The notes beneath the pieces are model-generated. The model worked only from the letters and a program-made list of their open reading frames with translations, had not been told where the DNA came from and searched no databases. Made by a program: the position numbers and the translations under genes. A stretch of 64,000 nt of DNA from Bromus sterilis (taxonomy: Eukaryota; Streptophyta; Magnoliopsida; Poales; Poaceae): NCBI GenBank assembly GCA_950022295.1, contig OX465598.1:337107324-337171323 (forward strand). Reading direction: 5' to 3'. Shown in pieces: positions 22,738-33,526 of this stretch (positions are counted from its first letter, which is position 1; the number at the start of each line of letters is the position of its first letter).

Positions 22738-25700
22738 CTATCGTTTCCTCACGATCTTCTTCTTGCCCTTCTTTGTCGTGGTTGAATAATTTAGGCCCGG
22801 GACTCCTTCACTTTTCCTCTTGAACGGGAGGAGACCTTTCTTCGGTAGGGTTGTGGTGTATGTATCCTGAGCGGCGTAGTCATCCTCCATCTTCGGGTCG
22901 CCGTACTTGTCAAAGTCTTGCTCGTTGGCGACTCCATCCATTCCGATGATGTTTCTTTTGCCTCTCCTCATTACAACGCGGCTCGGCTTTGATGGGTCGG
23001 TAATGAAGAAGCATTGGTCCACTTGGCTAGCCAGTACCCATGGCTCATTTTTCGCGGTGACGTTTGCGCCCGCAGACTTGGATTTGGCTTCGGGTATAAC
23101 CATGGTGGTGAAGTACCGGTCTTCTTTTACGACGCTCTTGGCCCATCTCACACGGAACAACGACACATTCTCTCCACAGTAGTCGAGCTCCCATATGTCC
23201 TCGATCCTTCCATAGAATCTTTCCTTGACGTCATCGGTGTAGAATATCCCCGTTACCCCTGAGTTCTGGTAATCGCAGTTATTGTCCTTTTCCTCCGTGT
23301 AAAATGTGTAGCCGTTGATATCATACGCTTGATAGGTCATCAGGTTGCGTGCGACACCCTGTGACAAGGTGAATATCATCTTTTCGTCCTCGGAAGCGTT
23401 CCTTCGCGGGGGATTAGCACGAAGCTCGTCCCTGAACCAAGTCATGAAACCGGACTTGTGCTCTTTGATTAGCCGTGGATCTCGGTCCGTTATCTGCAGG
23501 CCCTGGTCACTGTACTTCTTCCTGATTAAATCATTGTGCTTTACTATCCAAGGATCAACCAGATGGATGTGTTGTAGCGCGACTAGGCTTGCTCTTTCAA
23601 TGTCGATGTCTCGACCGTCAAAGTTGACATGCATTGCGCGGCTTCCCTCGTGGTGACCACACCCATCGGTCCTGCCAAAGTGCTTGTTGATGGCCAGACC
23701 AACAGGGTTCTCGGTGTTGAGATAATTCGTGCAAAAAGAGATGCACTTTTCGGTTAGAAAGCCCTTCGCTATGCTTGCATCTGGACGGGACCTGTTACGA
23801 ACGTATTTTTTGATGTGTCCATTCATCCTTTCGAACGGCATCATGCTGCGCAGAAACGCAGGCCCGAGGTTGACGATATCCTCCACGACGTGGATCAGCA
23901 GATGTACCATAATGTCGAAGAACGCAGGAGGAAAATAGATCTCAAGCTCGCATAGTATGAGCACGATCTCCTCCTATAGCCTTTTGAGTTGCGTAGCGCA
24001 AATCGACTTCCGGGAGATGACGTCAAAAAAGTTGCAAAGGCCAAACAACGTTTTACGGACGTGCTCGTCCATTATCCCTCGCATCGCAACCGGGAGAATC
24101 TGCGTCATCAGCACGGCACAGTCATGAGATTTCATCCCGCTGAAACGTTGCTTCGCCTCGTCTAGGTATCTGCTTATCTTCCCCGCGTAGCCGTTCGGAA
24201 ATTTTACTCCTATGAGGCAGTGGATAAACCGCTTGATCTCCTCCTCGCACAGAGTGAAGCATGCCGGGGGGCAGTGATCAATACGACCGGTCTTCTTCTT
24301 GGTCGTCCTTTTTCGTTTGCGAGAGTTTTGTGTTTCCGTATCCTCTTCCTCCTCCGGCTCATCATCGTCGTCACTAGGGGGGTGAAGTTCCCTCCTGATT
24401 CCCATAAATTTCAAGTCATTCCTTGCTTTTGGCCCGTCCTTGGTCTTCTCCGGCATGTTGAGCAGCGTGCCAAACAAGCTCTCACACACGTTCTTTGTGA
24501 TATGCATTAGATCAAGGCTATGAGGACTGTGGAGTAGACTCCAGTATTCCAAATCCCATAAAACAGACCTCGCTTTCCATACCCTCATCAACGGCTGAGT
24601 CTTGTTTTTTTTCTTTCCCGGCGCGGGGCACTCTTTCCAAGTTTTCAGCAAGTTGTCGATTTCTTTGCCGCTCCTTCGAGCTGGGGGTGCTCGGAGCTCC
24701 TCGCTTCCATCGAACAGATGTCCCTGTTTTCTCCACGCGTGTTTCTTGGGAAGCCACCTCCGAGACCTCTGGAACACGGTTTTTGAAGATCCGGGATCTT
24801 TTGGTAGCTGGCGGTACGTTGTATTATCCATGCACCTAACGCATGCACAGAATCCTTGGACCACCTGCTCTGAGAAATATTCGTATCCGAGATAGTCGTG
24901 CACCGTCGTGATCACCGGGGCTTTCATTGGGAAATATTCTTTTGCCGCGGCGTCCCACGTATTGACTCCGTCTTTCCATAACGTTTCTAGCTCCTCTTTC
25001 AACAACTGCAGATATAGATTGAGGTCTGTACCTGGTTGTTTCGGCCCTTGAACTAGCATACACATTGTTATGTACTTTTTCTTCATGCACTTCCAGGGGG
25101 GAAGGTTGTATATGCATACAAACACGGGCCAGGTACTGTGTGTGCTGCTCTGGCCGCCAAACGGATTGACTCCATCGGCGCTCACACCAATCCTGAGGTT
25201 CCTTGGTTCTTTCCCAAAATCTGGGCATTCGAGGTCCAACGCAGTCCATTGGCTACCATCTGAAGGGTGCCTCAGCATGTCCTCCTTTTCCGGATCCGGG
25301 TTCGGGTCATCCTCTTTTAGCTTCTTTCTATCCGCGTGCCAGGTCATGAGCTTTGCTTCCTCGGGATCTAGGAAATACCTCTGCAGATGAGGAGTGATCG
25401 AAAAGTACCATACCACTTTTCTAGGAACTTTCTTCCCTCTCTTGTATCGACTAACACCGCACACCGAACATGTGGTTTTATCTTCGTCCTCACCCCGATA
25501 GATCATGCAATCATTTATGCAGACGTGGTATTTAACGTGCGGAAGATCTAGAGGGCAAAGTACTTTCTTGGCCTCAGCGATACTAGGGGCACGTGTTGCC
25601 CTTCGGAAGACGATCGTGCCAGAATGCCATGTTATCATCGAAGCTTTCGTCGGTCCATTTGTGTTTTGCCTTCATCTCCATAGCCCCAAGTGTTACATTC

Positions 25701-26224
25701 AAGCGGGTATCCCCGTCGTTGCATCCTTCGTACAACTTCGTAATCGCGTCTTTCTCGAGTTGCGCCATCTTGGCTTTCTCTCTAGCTGCACCTCTTGCGT
25801 TCAACGCCTCTTTGACAAGCAGCTCTTGAACATGAGGGTCCCGCACCCAGCTTGAATCCTCATCATGTCCGACATCTTGATCTACATGATCCGCTTCGGC
25901 ATCATCTTCATGATCATGTACGGGATGCTCTTCGTCTTCTCGCCCGCCGCTGTTTTCTGGTTGCCCTTCCTCATTTACTGGCGCCCCACCATTGACGTCC
26001 TCCTCCTCACTAGCTTCATCACTTATCCATCGTGTGCAGCCATCCATCAAACCATTACGCTTCAGGTGTCTTTGCAATATTCCGGAATCAGGCTCGGTCA
26101 CACACTGCAGTTTGCATCTCCGACACGGACATCTTATATCCGACCTATTATTCCTTAGCATGTCGTTTGTCGCATATTGCATCCACCTAGCCACGGTGAT
26201 ATCGCTCAGCACCTCGCGGACCAT
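22738..26224 (-). pseudogene. TNP2-type CACTA transposase, disrupted
   Basis: The coding line is a single minus-strand stretch of about 1,160 codons. The N part (from ATG 26224) has the transposase-associated region with a CPCRRC cysteine pair and an acidic linker. The middle (25638-23974) is the TNP2/Transposase_21 core (SADGVNPFGGQSSTHSTWPV, then KQPGTDLNLYLQLL). The C part (23973-22738) has the DUF4218-like segment (YFPPAFFDIMVHLLIH, FERMNGHIKKYVRNR) and a DUF4216-like tail ending in basic residues. Lesions: a frame break near 25585, where relatives read through NTCP-x-SI, and a TAG at 23974-23976 that looks like a CAG-to-TAG change (next codons are in frame, EEIVLILCELE). It lies upstream of, and on the same strand as, the second gene. 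Confidence 0.88.
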
Positions 26225-26283
26225 GGTCGATCACCTGCGTGCACGGAGAGAGCAACACAATTATATATCACAGTCGTCGCCGG

Positions 26284-26380
26284 AAAAATTCGGCATGACC
26301 TTCCCTAATAATGCATGGGAGCATGCGGAGAGTGCGCCAGAAATTTGCCGAAACGGAAATGAATCGACATTTCGGCAAAA
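26284..26380 (-). promoter_or_regulatory. Shared upstream module, copy 2 (transposase gene)
   Basis: It holds AAAAATTCGGCATGACCTT (26284-26302), GAGTGCGCC, and a perfect 10-bp inverted pair TTTGCCGAAA (26344-26353) and TTTCGGCAAA (26370-26379). It starts about 60 bp upstream of the transposase ATG. Order and content match 20744-20830. Confidence 0.6.
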
Positions 26381-26395
26381 CATTGGCCACTCAAG

Positions 26396-26505
26396 ATACA
26401 CATATACATCAAACCACCATAAGCTTCACATATACATCAAACCACCACAAGCTTCACATATACATCAAACACAAGCTTCACATATACAACAAACCCCAAG
26501 CTAAT
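26396..26505. repeat. Short tandem repeat, CACATATACATCAAACCACC type
   Basis: Four imperfect units of about 20-28 bp share CACATATACA(T/A)CAAAC and AAGCTT. They lie between the upstream module and the right subterminal array. This is likely slippage-derived. Confidence 0.8.
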
Positions 26506-26749
26506 AAAGGCAAGTATATGGGTCATAAATGGAACAAAAGAGTTTGGGAGGAGGTCCACTTACTTCAATATGAAACAAAATAGATGTAATGCCAAGTATC
26601 GATGGATAAATGGAAGAAATGAGGTGGGGAGGAGGAGAAAACCGAATAGATCTAGGGTTTGAAGAGTGGATCTAGTTTGAGAATTGTGTGGAGTGAATGA
26701 GAGGTGGTAGGTGGGGTGGAGTAGATAAGGGCAGCTCTAGGCATTTAGT

Positions 26750-26997
26750 GGCACATATAGAAAGTCGGTGGTGGCGCATTCTGTAAATGCGCCACCCATA
26801 GGGTCCTTAGGGGTGGCGCATATTGCTAGATGCGCCACGTATAAGATCATCCAGGCTGGCCCACTCTTAGGGGTGGCGCACTGGAAAATAATGCGCCACC
26901 CATAAGGTCAGTGCGCCACCCCTAACAGATGGTGGCGCATGGCCTTCTATATGCGCCACTAATAAGCTTTCCATGTATAGCTATTTCCCTAGTAGTG
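26750..26997 (-). repeat. CACTA right TIR and subterminal palindrome array
   Basis: Several GTGGCGCA(T)/(A)TGCGCCAC pairs precede the terminal TTCCCTAGTAGTG. The arrangement mirrors 16098-16370. Confidence 0.9.
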
Positions 26998-29900
26998 TGA
27001 AGACAAAAGAAAAATAAGAACTAAAAAAATAAAAATAAAATAGTCATCAAATAAAGAATAAGAATGATCTCTATACATACTCCAATGAGTGGGAAAAAGT
27101 AATGTCTCCCTGATTTTGACGGGTGAGATTCCTCAAACAGTTTGCGACATATACATGGTACGAGAAAGGTGTCAACGTGCCCCCCTGGCATCAAAGATTG
27201 GCCCAATGATACGTAGTTGCAGTGCACTCTTGGGTAGATAAGGGTGTACCTCCTGTTTGATAGAAGCATGAACAAAAGAACACAAATAACAGAGAAATTA
27301 CTTATTAGGAGGGGAGGTGAATTCCAGAAAAATAGTGTGACTCACTTATAATAATGAAACAAAGAGAAATATATATTAACTATAATTATGGCTGATCAAA
27401 AACAGAGTAAATTGGAATGAAGGAATGCAAAAGTGAAAAGAAAAGAGAAAGGCTTACTTTTGTAAACCTTTTGTGAATGCAACTTCAATTATTGCATTGT
27501 AATGCTTCACATCTTGCTCGGTGACTGAATTTTTTTTGTTTGGAATGATAGGCAACTTCAAGGTCTCTTTTGGCCGAATAATGATTAATGTATCATTTTC
27601 TTCGATGTTTGCAGCATCACCAATCTCGAGATCTTCGACAATTATGGGGGTGATATTTTTGTCTGCGGGTATGTTGTTGCCTGGGATACTTGGCCCTGGA
27701 AGATGTACTTGCTTTAGAGCAGAAGGAAGCATGCCGTTGTATAGGGCATCGGTATTCTTAGCTAACTCACTTTGCCTAGCGGCGAGTCTGAGTGGGCTGC
27801 TAATATGACTAGAGGGGAGTTTAAGGTCCATCTGTGTTAAACAAAAAAGATAAAAAGAAAAACATTAAAGATGGTTGGCTCATCAAAAAACTAGGTAAAA
27901 AATGAACAAATGATAAGAAAATAAAAATAAGCAAACATTATTAATCCTACACTCATAAGCAAACATGGGTTGCTTACCTGCTGTGCTTGGGGTGAATCAT
28001 CACAAACAGGGATTGGCGCTTCTTTGCTACCCACAACACTTTTTGCTTTCGAAACTTTGTTGTCGCCCAATTCAACTTGCGTGCTCACAGCGTGCTCCTG
28101 TGTATATTCATGCATAAAGAAAAAATAGGGAGAAGTCAAAAGAAAAGAATGAGTACAGAAAAGCCGGTTAAAATTCAAGCTAATGATAAAAGAAGGGGGT
28201 GAAATTCTAAAAAAATGAAAAAGAGACGCTAATGACTAACCTTTCCACTGGTATATTGAGCCAGATTGATTTTCCCTATCAGAGACATGTTCAGCATGTC
28301 GTACTTGAAAAAAGAGTCACGATCCTTCACACCAGCTGGGTGAGTGTTCAGCAGTGCTAGCTCTTGGTCGTGTTGCATGCGGTTGCGCACCCTTTGCTTT
28401 ACCTTCCTGATTAAAGCTACCTCAGGAGCTGATGCAAAAATAGGGTTTGGATTAATAATGAAAGTTAAGACTGATAAATCTGAAAAAAAGAAAATAAGAA
28501 AACAAATGCGCAAGTTGTGATGTACCAGTTGGTGGATCTAATACTTTGGCTAAGGAACAAACTGGAGTTGCTGCATATAAAACAAAAAGAATTAAAAGGA
28601 AAAAATTAGATGACTAAAGCATATATACTAAGAACACTGGATTACGAAAAAAATAAAAAAAGTTGGTCCCCCAACCTGGCTCACGTGAATCTTGGTGGGC
28701 TATAACATGCCTTTCACCATCAACGTCCTTCCGAGTTGTTTCACCTTTGTTGGATACAAATTGATCCTACATTCATAAGTGATAACTAGGATGAGCAAAT
28801 ATGAATAACTTAAAATGAATGAACAAAAATAAATCATTATAAGCTAAAAACTAAGGCAAAACAGATTTAAGTAATAAGCTAAAAAACCATACATCGTTCT
28901 TATCTTTGGTTAGCTTCTCAATGACAATGTTCGGGGCTTGTACAACATGCTTTGCTCCAATTTGGGCTCGAGAGTTTGGCTTTGAAGATCTGGTGTTTGC
29001 TCCGGATAGAAACAGAAGAACATTGTGAACTATTGCTTTTGTATCCTTGTAAATTCCTGTTTGATCATGCTGGCCAGATTGTGTGAGGTTAATGATGTCG
29101 TCTACTATGTGTGAAGGGAGTGTCTTGGAAAATTCTGCTCTCATATGCTGCTTAAAATGTTCTGAAACTGGACGTAAGCAAACGTTGCATTCTACGGGGT
29201 TTGCTTTGGTTGCGCATAAATCCTGCAGCGACAAGAACACACAAAAAGTAACAAAAATCAGAGAGTAAAAAGGACATGCCGCTATAATCTGAGACACAAC
29301 ATCAGCATGATAGAACCAGAAAAATGGGATTGAAAAACATAAAGAAAAACAAGAAAGAAGCGAATTGGCAAACCTTGTTCAAGATGTAGCAAAATTATTT
29401 TTGAATTGTCTTCTGTCGTACACATTTTTTCTCTTGCGATCAAGCTCCGAGAAATACTTAACCAAATTACCCTTCCAAACAAGAACCCTTGGAGCAGTAT
29501 TCTCAACCACTCTAGCCCCAAAATCGAGATTGTCAAGGTATAGTACCTGCCACCACATCGACAAAATTATTAGAAAAAAGGGTCCACAATACTAACTTAG
29601 ACAAAAAAGATGATAAATAATAAAATAAGGAGATAGAAAATAATAAAGAATGGTTCATACAGAAAGAATAACGCACTAACCGCAAGACAATACGAGCAGA
29701 ATTCAAACACCTTAGGTTTTCTTCCATTTTCTTTGCCGCTCACCACAAACTTTTTGACTCCATCAATGATCCACTCATACACAAGCAAACACATGTCAAA
29801 ACCTCTTGCTGCCATGGAGTCCTCAAGCAATGACAGGTAGTTGGTGTGTACATTATGGGTTGCAGATGAGAACAGGAAGCAAGACATAGCGATAACCATA

Positions 29901-32599
29901 AAGAAAATGAAGGTGTCCTCATCGCTCATTGGGTCAGCTGACTTGAGCAAATTCCCAAGAAAAGTGATGCGAGGCATCTCTGAAAGTTTGAACCTTGACA
30001 GGATAAAAGCAGTACCGTAATCACTGTCTTGAATTGCAACAGATCCACAATTTGGCAGGCCCAATATGTGAGCAATTGAATCCTTTGAGAATGACATAAT
30101 CTTCTCATCACTAACTATTATTTGAGAGGATAAAGGGTCTACACAGCCAGCTATCCACTGAATGAAGCGTGATGGCATTTCAGTCATCTCAAACTTGAGA
30201 AGACAATCGTAGCCATATCTAGTGACTGCGCCCTTTTGGTGAATGGACATCCCCCTAAGGATCTCGGCGAAGTACTTGGTTGAGTAAACACTGAAAACTT
30301 CTCTGCCAACACAATTAGCTTTGGGTCTTTTATTCTGGTACAAAGATAGACAAGAAAAAGAAAAGCACAAACATGAGGTTAACAACTTAGTTCCAAACCA
30401 CAACACAAAGAAAAGCTGAAAGAAAAACTATATGATACGATAAAGCATTAACCTCTGTGAGATAATTTGAATTCTGGCAGAATGTTGAAAAGTCCCTCTT
30501 CAATGATTTGATAGCCTGTTGAAAAAATACCATAATAAGAAAAACTGTGAAAAGAACAGTGCAAATGTATGGGTTATTTAAAAATCAAATAATAATTAAA
30601 AAAAAAAACCTCTTTCTTGAAGAACCCAAATAATGCATCCTCTAACAACTTCTTCTTCCTAGACGCATTTTCCTTATGATAAAAATAACAAAACGCAGAC
30701 AGAATAAAATATAAAAACGCTAAAAGAAAAACGAAATAGCACAAAAGAGATAGCCGAAAAGGATGAAGGAAAAGAAGAGTGCATTTAATTCATCGCTTGA
30801 CGCAGTCTCGATGTAGTAACTGTCAGTGTTTGACGAGCCATCAGGGTCATAATTTGGTATGCGACAGCCACTGGATGACCGCTGAGGAAAAAATTCCCCA
30901 AACCTAGTACAAAACAAGAAAAACACATGTTATAACAAGGGCGAAAATGGTGCGATAATGTAAAATAACAGATTAAGTAAGCAAGAAAAAACATAAAAAC
31001 AAGGCCGATAACAATAAATCATTATTCCTGTTGACATGCACTTGTGGCAGGGAGAACAAAACACGAAAAGTGAAGAAGTTTCATGCTACAGGTCTGCCCC
31101 CCATGACTAGAACTAGGTATTACTATACAAAGGAGAATGTGAAGAAAAGAGTGTTTAATCCTTCCAAGCTTAAAACTGACTGAACCCCCTAGATGAGATA
31201 TTACAAAAATGCCTAAAACATCAAAAAGATGCCACAATTACCAGAACTCACATGCTACACAGCGCGAACGGACTAAAAAATCGCCTGCGGCCTCGATTAC
31301 AAATCAAACTAATAAATGAAATACCAAAAATTATACAACAGGGCAAGCTCGGGAATCAAATTTGCATAGTTGGATATGCGAAAAATGGTCCAATGAAACC
31401 TGATACACAGAGCTCGCGTGCTAATGTTTCGAACAAGATACAAGTCAAAGTTACACAGAACTCAAGTGTGGAAGCAACATTGCTCGACGAAAAAAAATGC
31501 AGAGCAGGGTTTATGTCCGTGCGTGTAACGTGAACATTTTTCTCGGCACTTTCTCATCTTGTCTTGAGTGACGACACTACCGTGCTAAACACCATGATAT
31601 GAAGTTCAGATTTACAGAGTCTAACTAGCTGTAAATTGCATTTGCATAACTTTTGCACAACTTCTTAGTCAGACACAACTAGGAATCTGCATGTAAGTAC
31701 ACAATGACCAGAGCAAAAAACCCTGCTATGACCATAGCAAATACTAACAATTACCAAAGCAACTAGAAAATGCATGTAACTGATAAGAACAGATCACAAA
31801 AAAGACAAAAATAGCCAGTGTGCGCAGAAATCTATAGACTAACAAGAACAGAGCAATTAGATCAATCAATTCGTACTACTGAAAGTGCATTTTCAAGCCA
31901 TTAGCTGGATAAGACAACAACCATTTGGTGCCACAAACACTGAAAATCTGATTGCAAAGCAGCGTCCTAGCAAATCAATTTTTCAAGATTGAACACACAC
32001 AAAAATTGATTCGGCTGGGCGGATCTACCATGAACTGAACACAACCCTAATTGGAATCAGGTGGAGGCGGAGGGATGAAAACGACTAAACATAATGAACT
32101 ACAGTGCTCGATGTGATTGACGACGGATTGGGGAATAACAAATTGATTCAACAGAAGGAGGGAATAGACGAAGCTCGCCATACCTCTCTCGTCGACGACG
32201 GCGAACTGCGGGTCCGCCTCCGTGCGGGCGATGGGTAGGATCCGCGGGCCTACTCTCGATCCCCTCCATATCGGTGGCCCTCGCCGTCGAGCCGCAGGCC
32301 TGCACGCGCCACGAGATCGCCTCCCACCTCAACTCCGCAGGAGCATTCCCCCTCCTCCCCTTCCCTGATCTCGCCTCCCCTACCCCAATCCCGCTGCCTC
32401 ACCGCCGCCCGCAGCACCTATCCGTTCCCCTCCCACCACTCACTCCGCCCCACTCTGGAAAGAAAATGATGCGGTGATTTCAAAAAAGAAAATAAAATAC
32501 TCCGATTGAACCCGGGTCGGGTACTAAAAACCAAACCCGATAAAAACCAGCTCGCACAGACCGACCATGCGTCAAGATTAGCGACGAAACAGAACGCAC

Positions 32600-32658
32600 G
32601 GTCCAGGATTTGACTGAAAACTAAAATGAATTTCAGTCAGCTGAAAAATAGTAAAACT
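32600..32658 (-). repeat. MULE right terminal inverted repeat, outer end clipped
   Basis: The inverse of this stretch reads TTTTCAGCTGACTGAAATTC, matching the left terminus. The plus strand then passes directly into GATAGGGAAGC, which belongs to the Copia internal region (compare 39834-39846), so a few outer bases are lost. Confidence 0.65.
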
Positions 32659-32734
32659 GATAGGGAAGCAAACAAGAAAATCAATGCCTCATATCAACAT
32701 ATGATCTACCTAAACATGCATCTAATCAAGGATC

Positions 32735-32748
32735 GCTCATGATACCAC
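32735..32748 (-). other. Primer-binding site next to LTR1
   Basis: On minus, GTGGTATCATGAGC follows the LTR end directly. It matches the initiator-methionine tRNA 3' end complement (TGGTATCAGAGC) with one extra T. Identical sites lie beside LTR2 (39911-39924) and LTR3 (47087-47100). Confidence 0.85.
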
Positions 32749-33242
32749 TGTTGGGAAACGTAGTAGAAAACAAAAAAATTCGGCCTACGAATCAAGAACC
32801 CAAGATCATCCAAGAAGATTGCATACAAGGTTTTAGGTCATGGCTCACCAACCGATGTAGCGGAAGTAGAGTTGGTGAAGCTCGTGGACGTAGTGGAAGT
32901 AGATCTCGCAAGTTCTCCCACGAACAGTCCCTCGATCAATCCCACGAACAAGTCCCGCGATCTAGTCCCACGGACAAGTCCCATGAACAAGCTCCTCGAA
33001 GAAGGGTCGAAGGTACGACCCCTCCATTAGTATCCACACATCCCGTAGCAGCAATCCAGCAGCGCTCCGCCGTCCAGAGATGAACGCCACCGAGAAAACT
33101 AGAGGGAGAAAACCCTAACGGATTCCGATCTAGAACAGCGTCTAAACCGGGGTCTAAAAGTGGAGCAACGGGGTTTAGAGGAGGGAGGGTGGCGCATAGG
33201 CCTTGGGGACAAGTTGTGCTGCGCCCCCCACCCCTCCCCCAC

Positions 33243-33250
33243 ATTATATA
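33243..33250 (-). promoter_or_regulatory. TATA box of LTR1
   Basis: TATATAAT on the minus strand, inside CACCTATATAATGTGG, is placed as expected for the end of U3. The same box is at 40419-40426 (LTR2) and 47595-47602 (LTR3). Confidence 0.7.
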
Positions 33251-33478
33251 GGTGGCCAAGAGGCCCTTGGGGCGCAATAAGGGGGGTGGGGAGTCCAACT
33301 TGGACTCCCAAACCTCCCAAACCTTCCCACCGGAAACCTGCCATATTGGAGAGTTGGACTTTCCACCTGGAGGGGGATTCCTTCCCCTTGGTGCGCCCCC
33401 ACCCCTTGGCCGACCAGGGCAGCCTAGGTGGCTTTCCCCCCAAGGCTAGGGGCGCAGGGGAGTGGGTGGTACTGCCCG

Positions 33479-33526
33479 GAACCTTCCGGAACCTTCCATG
33501 ACCTTCTAGAAGCTTCCAGGACCTTC
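33479..33526 (-). promoter_or_regulatory. Heat-shock-element-like array in LTR1
   Basis: GAA and TTC triplets alternate at 5-bp steps: GAA 33479, TTC 33484, GAA 33489, TTC 33494, TGA, TTC 33504, GAA 33509, TTC 33514, GGA, TTC 33524. It includes TTCtaGAAgcTTC and GAAccTTCcgGAAccTTC, which fit the nGAAnnTTCn heat-shock-factor consensus. It lies about 230 bp upstream of the TATA box. Weaker TTC/GGA words on similar spacing continue to about 33640. The match is by sequence only; heat response is inferred. Confidence 0.65.

Larger units (their letters stand above)
16098..26997 (-). mobile_element. CACTA (En/Spm) transposon, 10.9 kb, intact ends
   Basis: The element starts CACTACTAGGGAA and ends with its inverse, TTCCCTAGTAGTG. 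It is flanked by the 3-bp duplication TGA at 16095-16097 and 26998-27000. Subterminal arrays of GTGGCGCAT/ATGCGCCAC palindromes lie near both ends. It carries two minus-strand genes, a TNP2-type transposase (22738-26224) and a second gene (16892-20629), both broken. It sits in the protease gene of the MULE, so it is younger than the MULE. Confidence 0.97.
15001..32269 (-). pseudogene. MULE plant-mobile-domain/Ulp1 (C48) protease gene, interrupted
   Basis: Minus-strand exons with good splice borders run 32184-32269 (ATG at 32269), ~30613-30671, ~30460-30514, 29681-30334, ~29379-29555, 28893-29222, ~28676-28767, ~28241-28432, ~27978-28102, ~27456-27831, 27081-~27253, 15986-16093, 15754-15885, 15503-15606, 15224-15387 and 15001-15027. 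The 29681-30334 exon holds a plant-mobile-like domain (RFIQWIAGCVDPLSSQIIV, HILGLPNCG). The last exons form a Ulp1-like cysteine protease. Its His (GGHWIVFAVD, codon at 15856-15858), Asp (AFLDSLYD, 15805-15807) and Cys (DDCGVF, 15378-15380) are all present. Lesions: a frame break with TGA at 29379-29381 just before a donor, another frame shift near 15300, and a 10.9-kb CACTA abutting the acceptor of the 15986-16093 exon. Such genes travel in plant MULEs; their role in transposition is not established. Confidence 0.8.
6218..32658. mobile_element. Large Mutator-like element (MULE) with FAR1 transposase and Ulp1-like gene
   Basis: Imperfect inverted termini lie at 6218-6278 and 32600-32658, both containing a CAG(T/C)(C/T)GACTGAAATTCA core. 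Between them are two convergent genes: a FAR1/MULE transposase on plus (8482-14105) and a plant-mobile-domain plus Ulp1 C48 protease gene on minus (15001-32269). That pair is a known content of large plant MULEs. A 1,647-bp solo LTR and a 10.9-kb CACTA are nested inside, so the element itself was about 13.9 kb. The outermost right bases and the flanking target duplication are lost at the junction with the Copia array, so insertion cannot be proved by a TSD. Confidence 0.8.
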
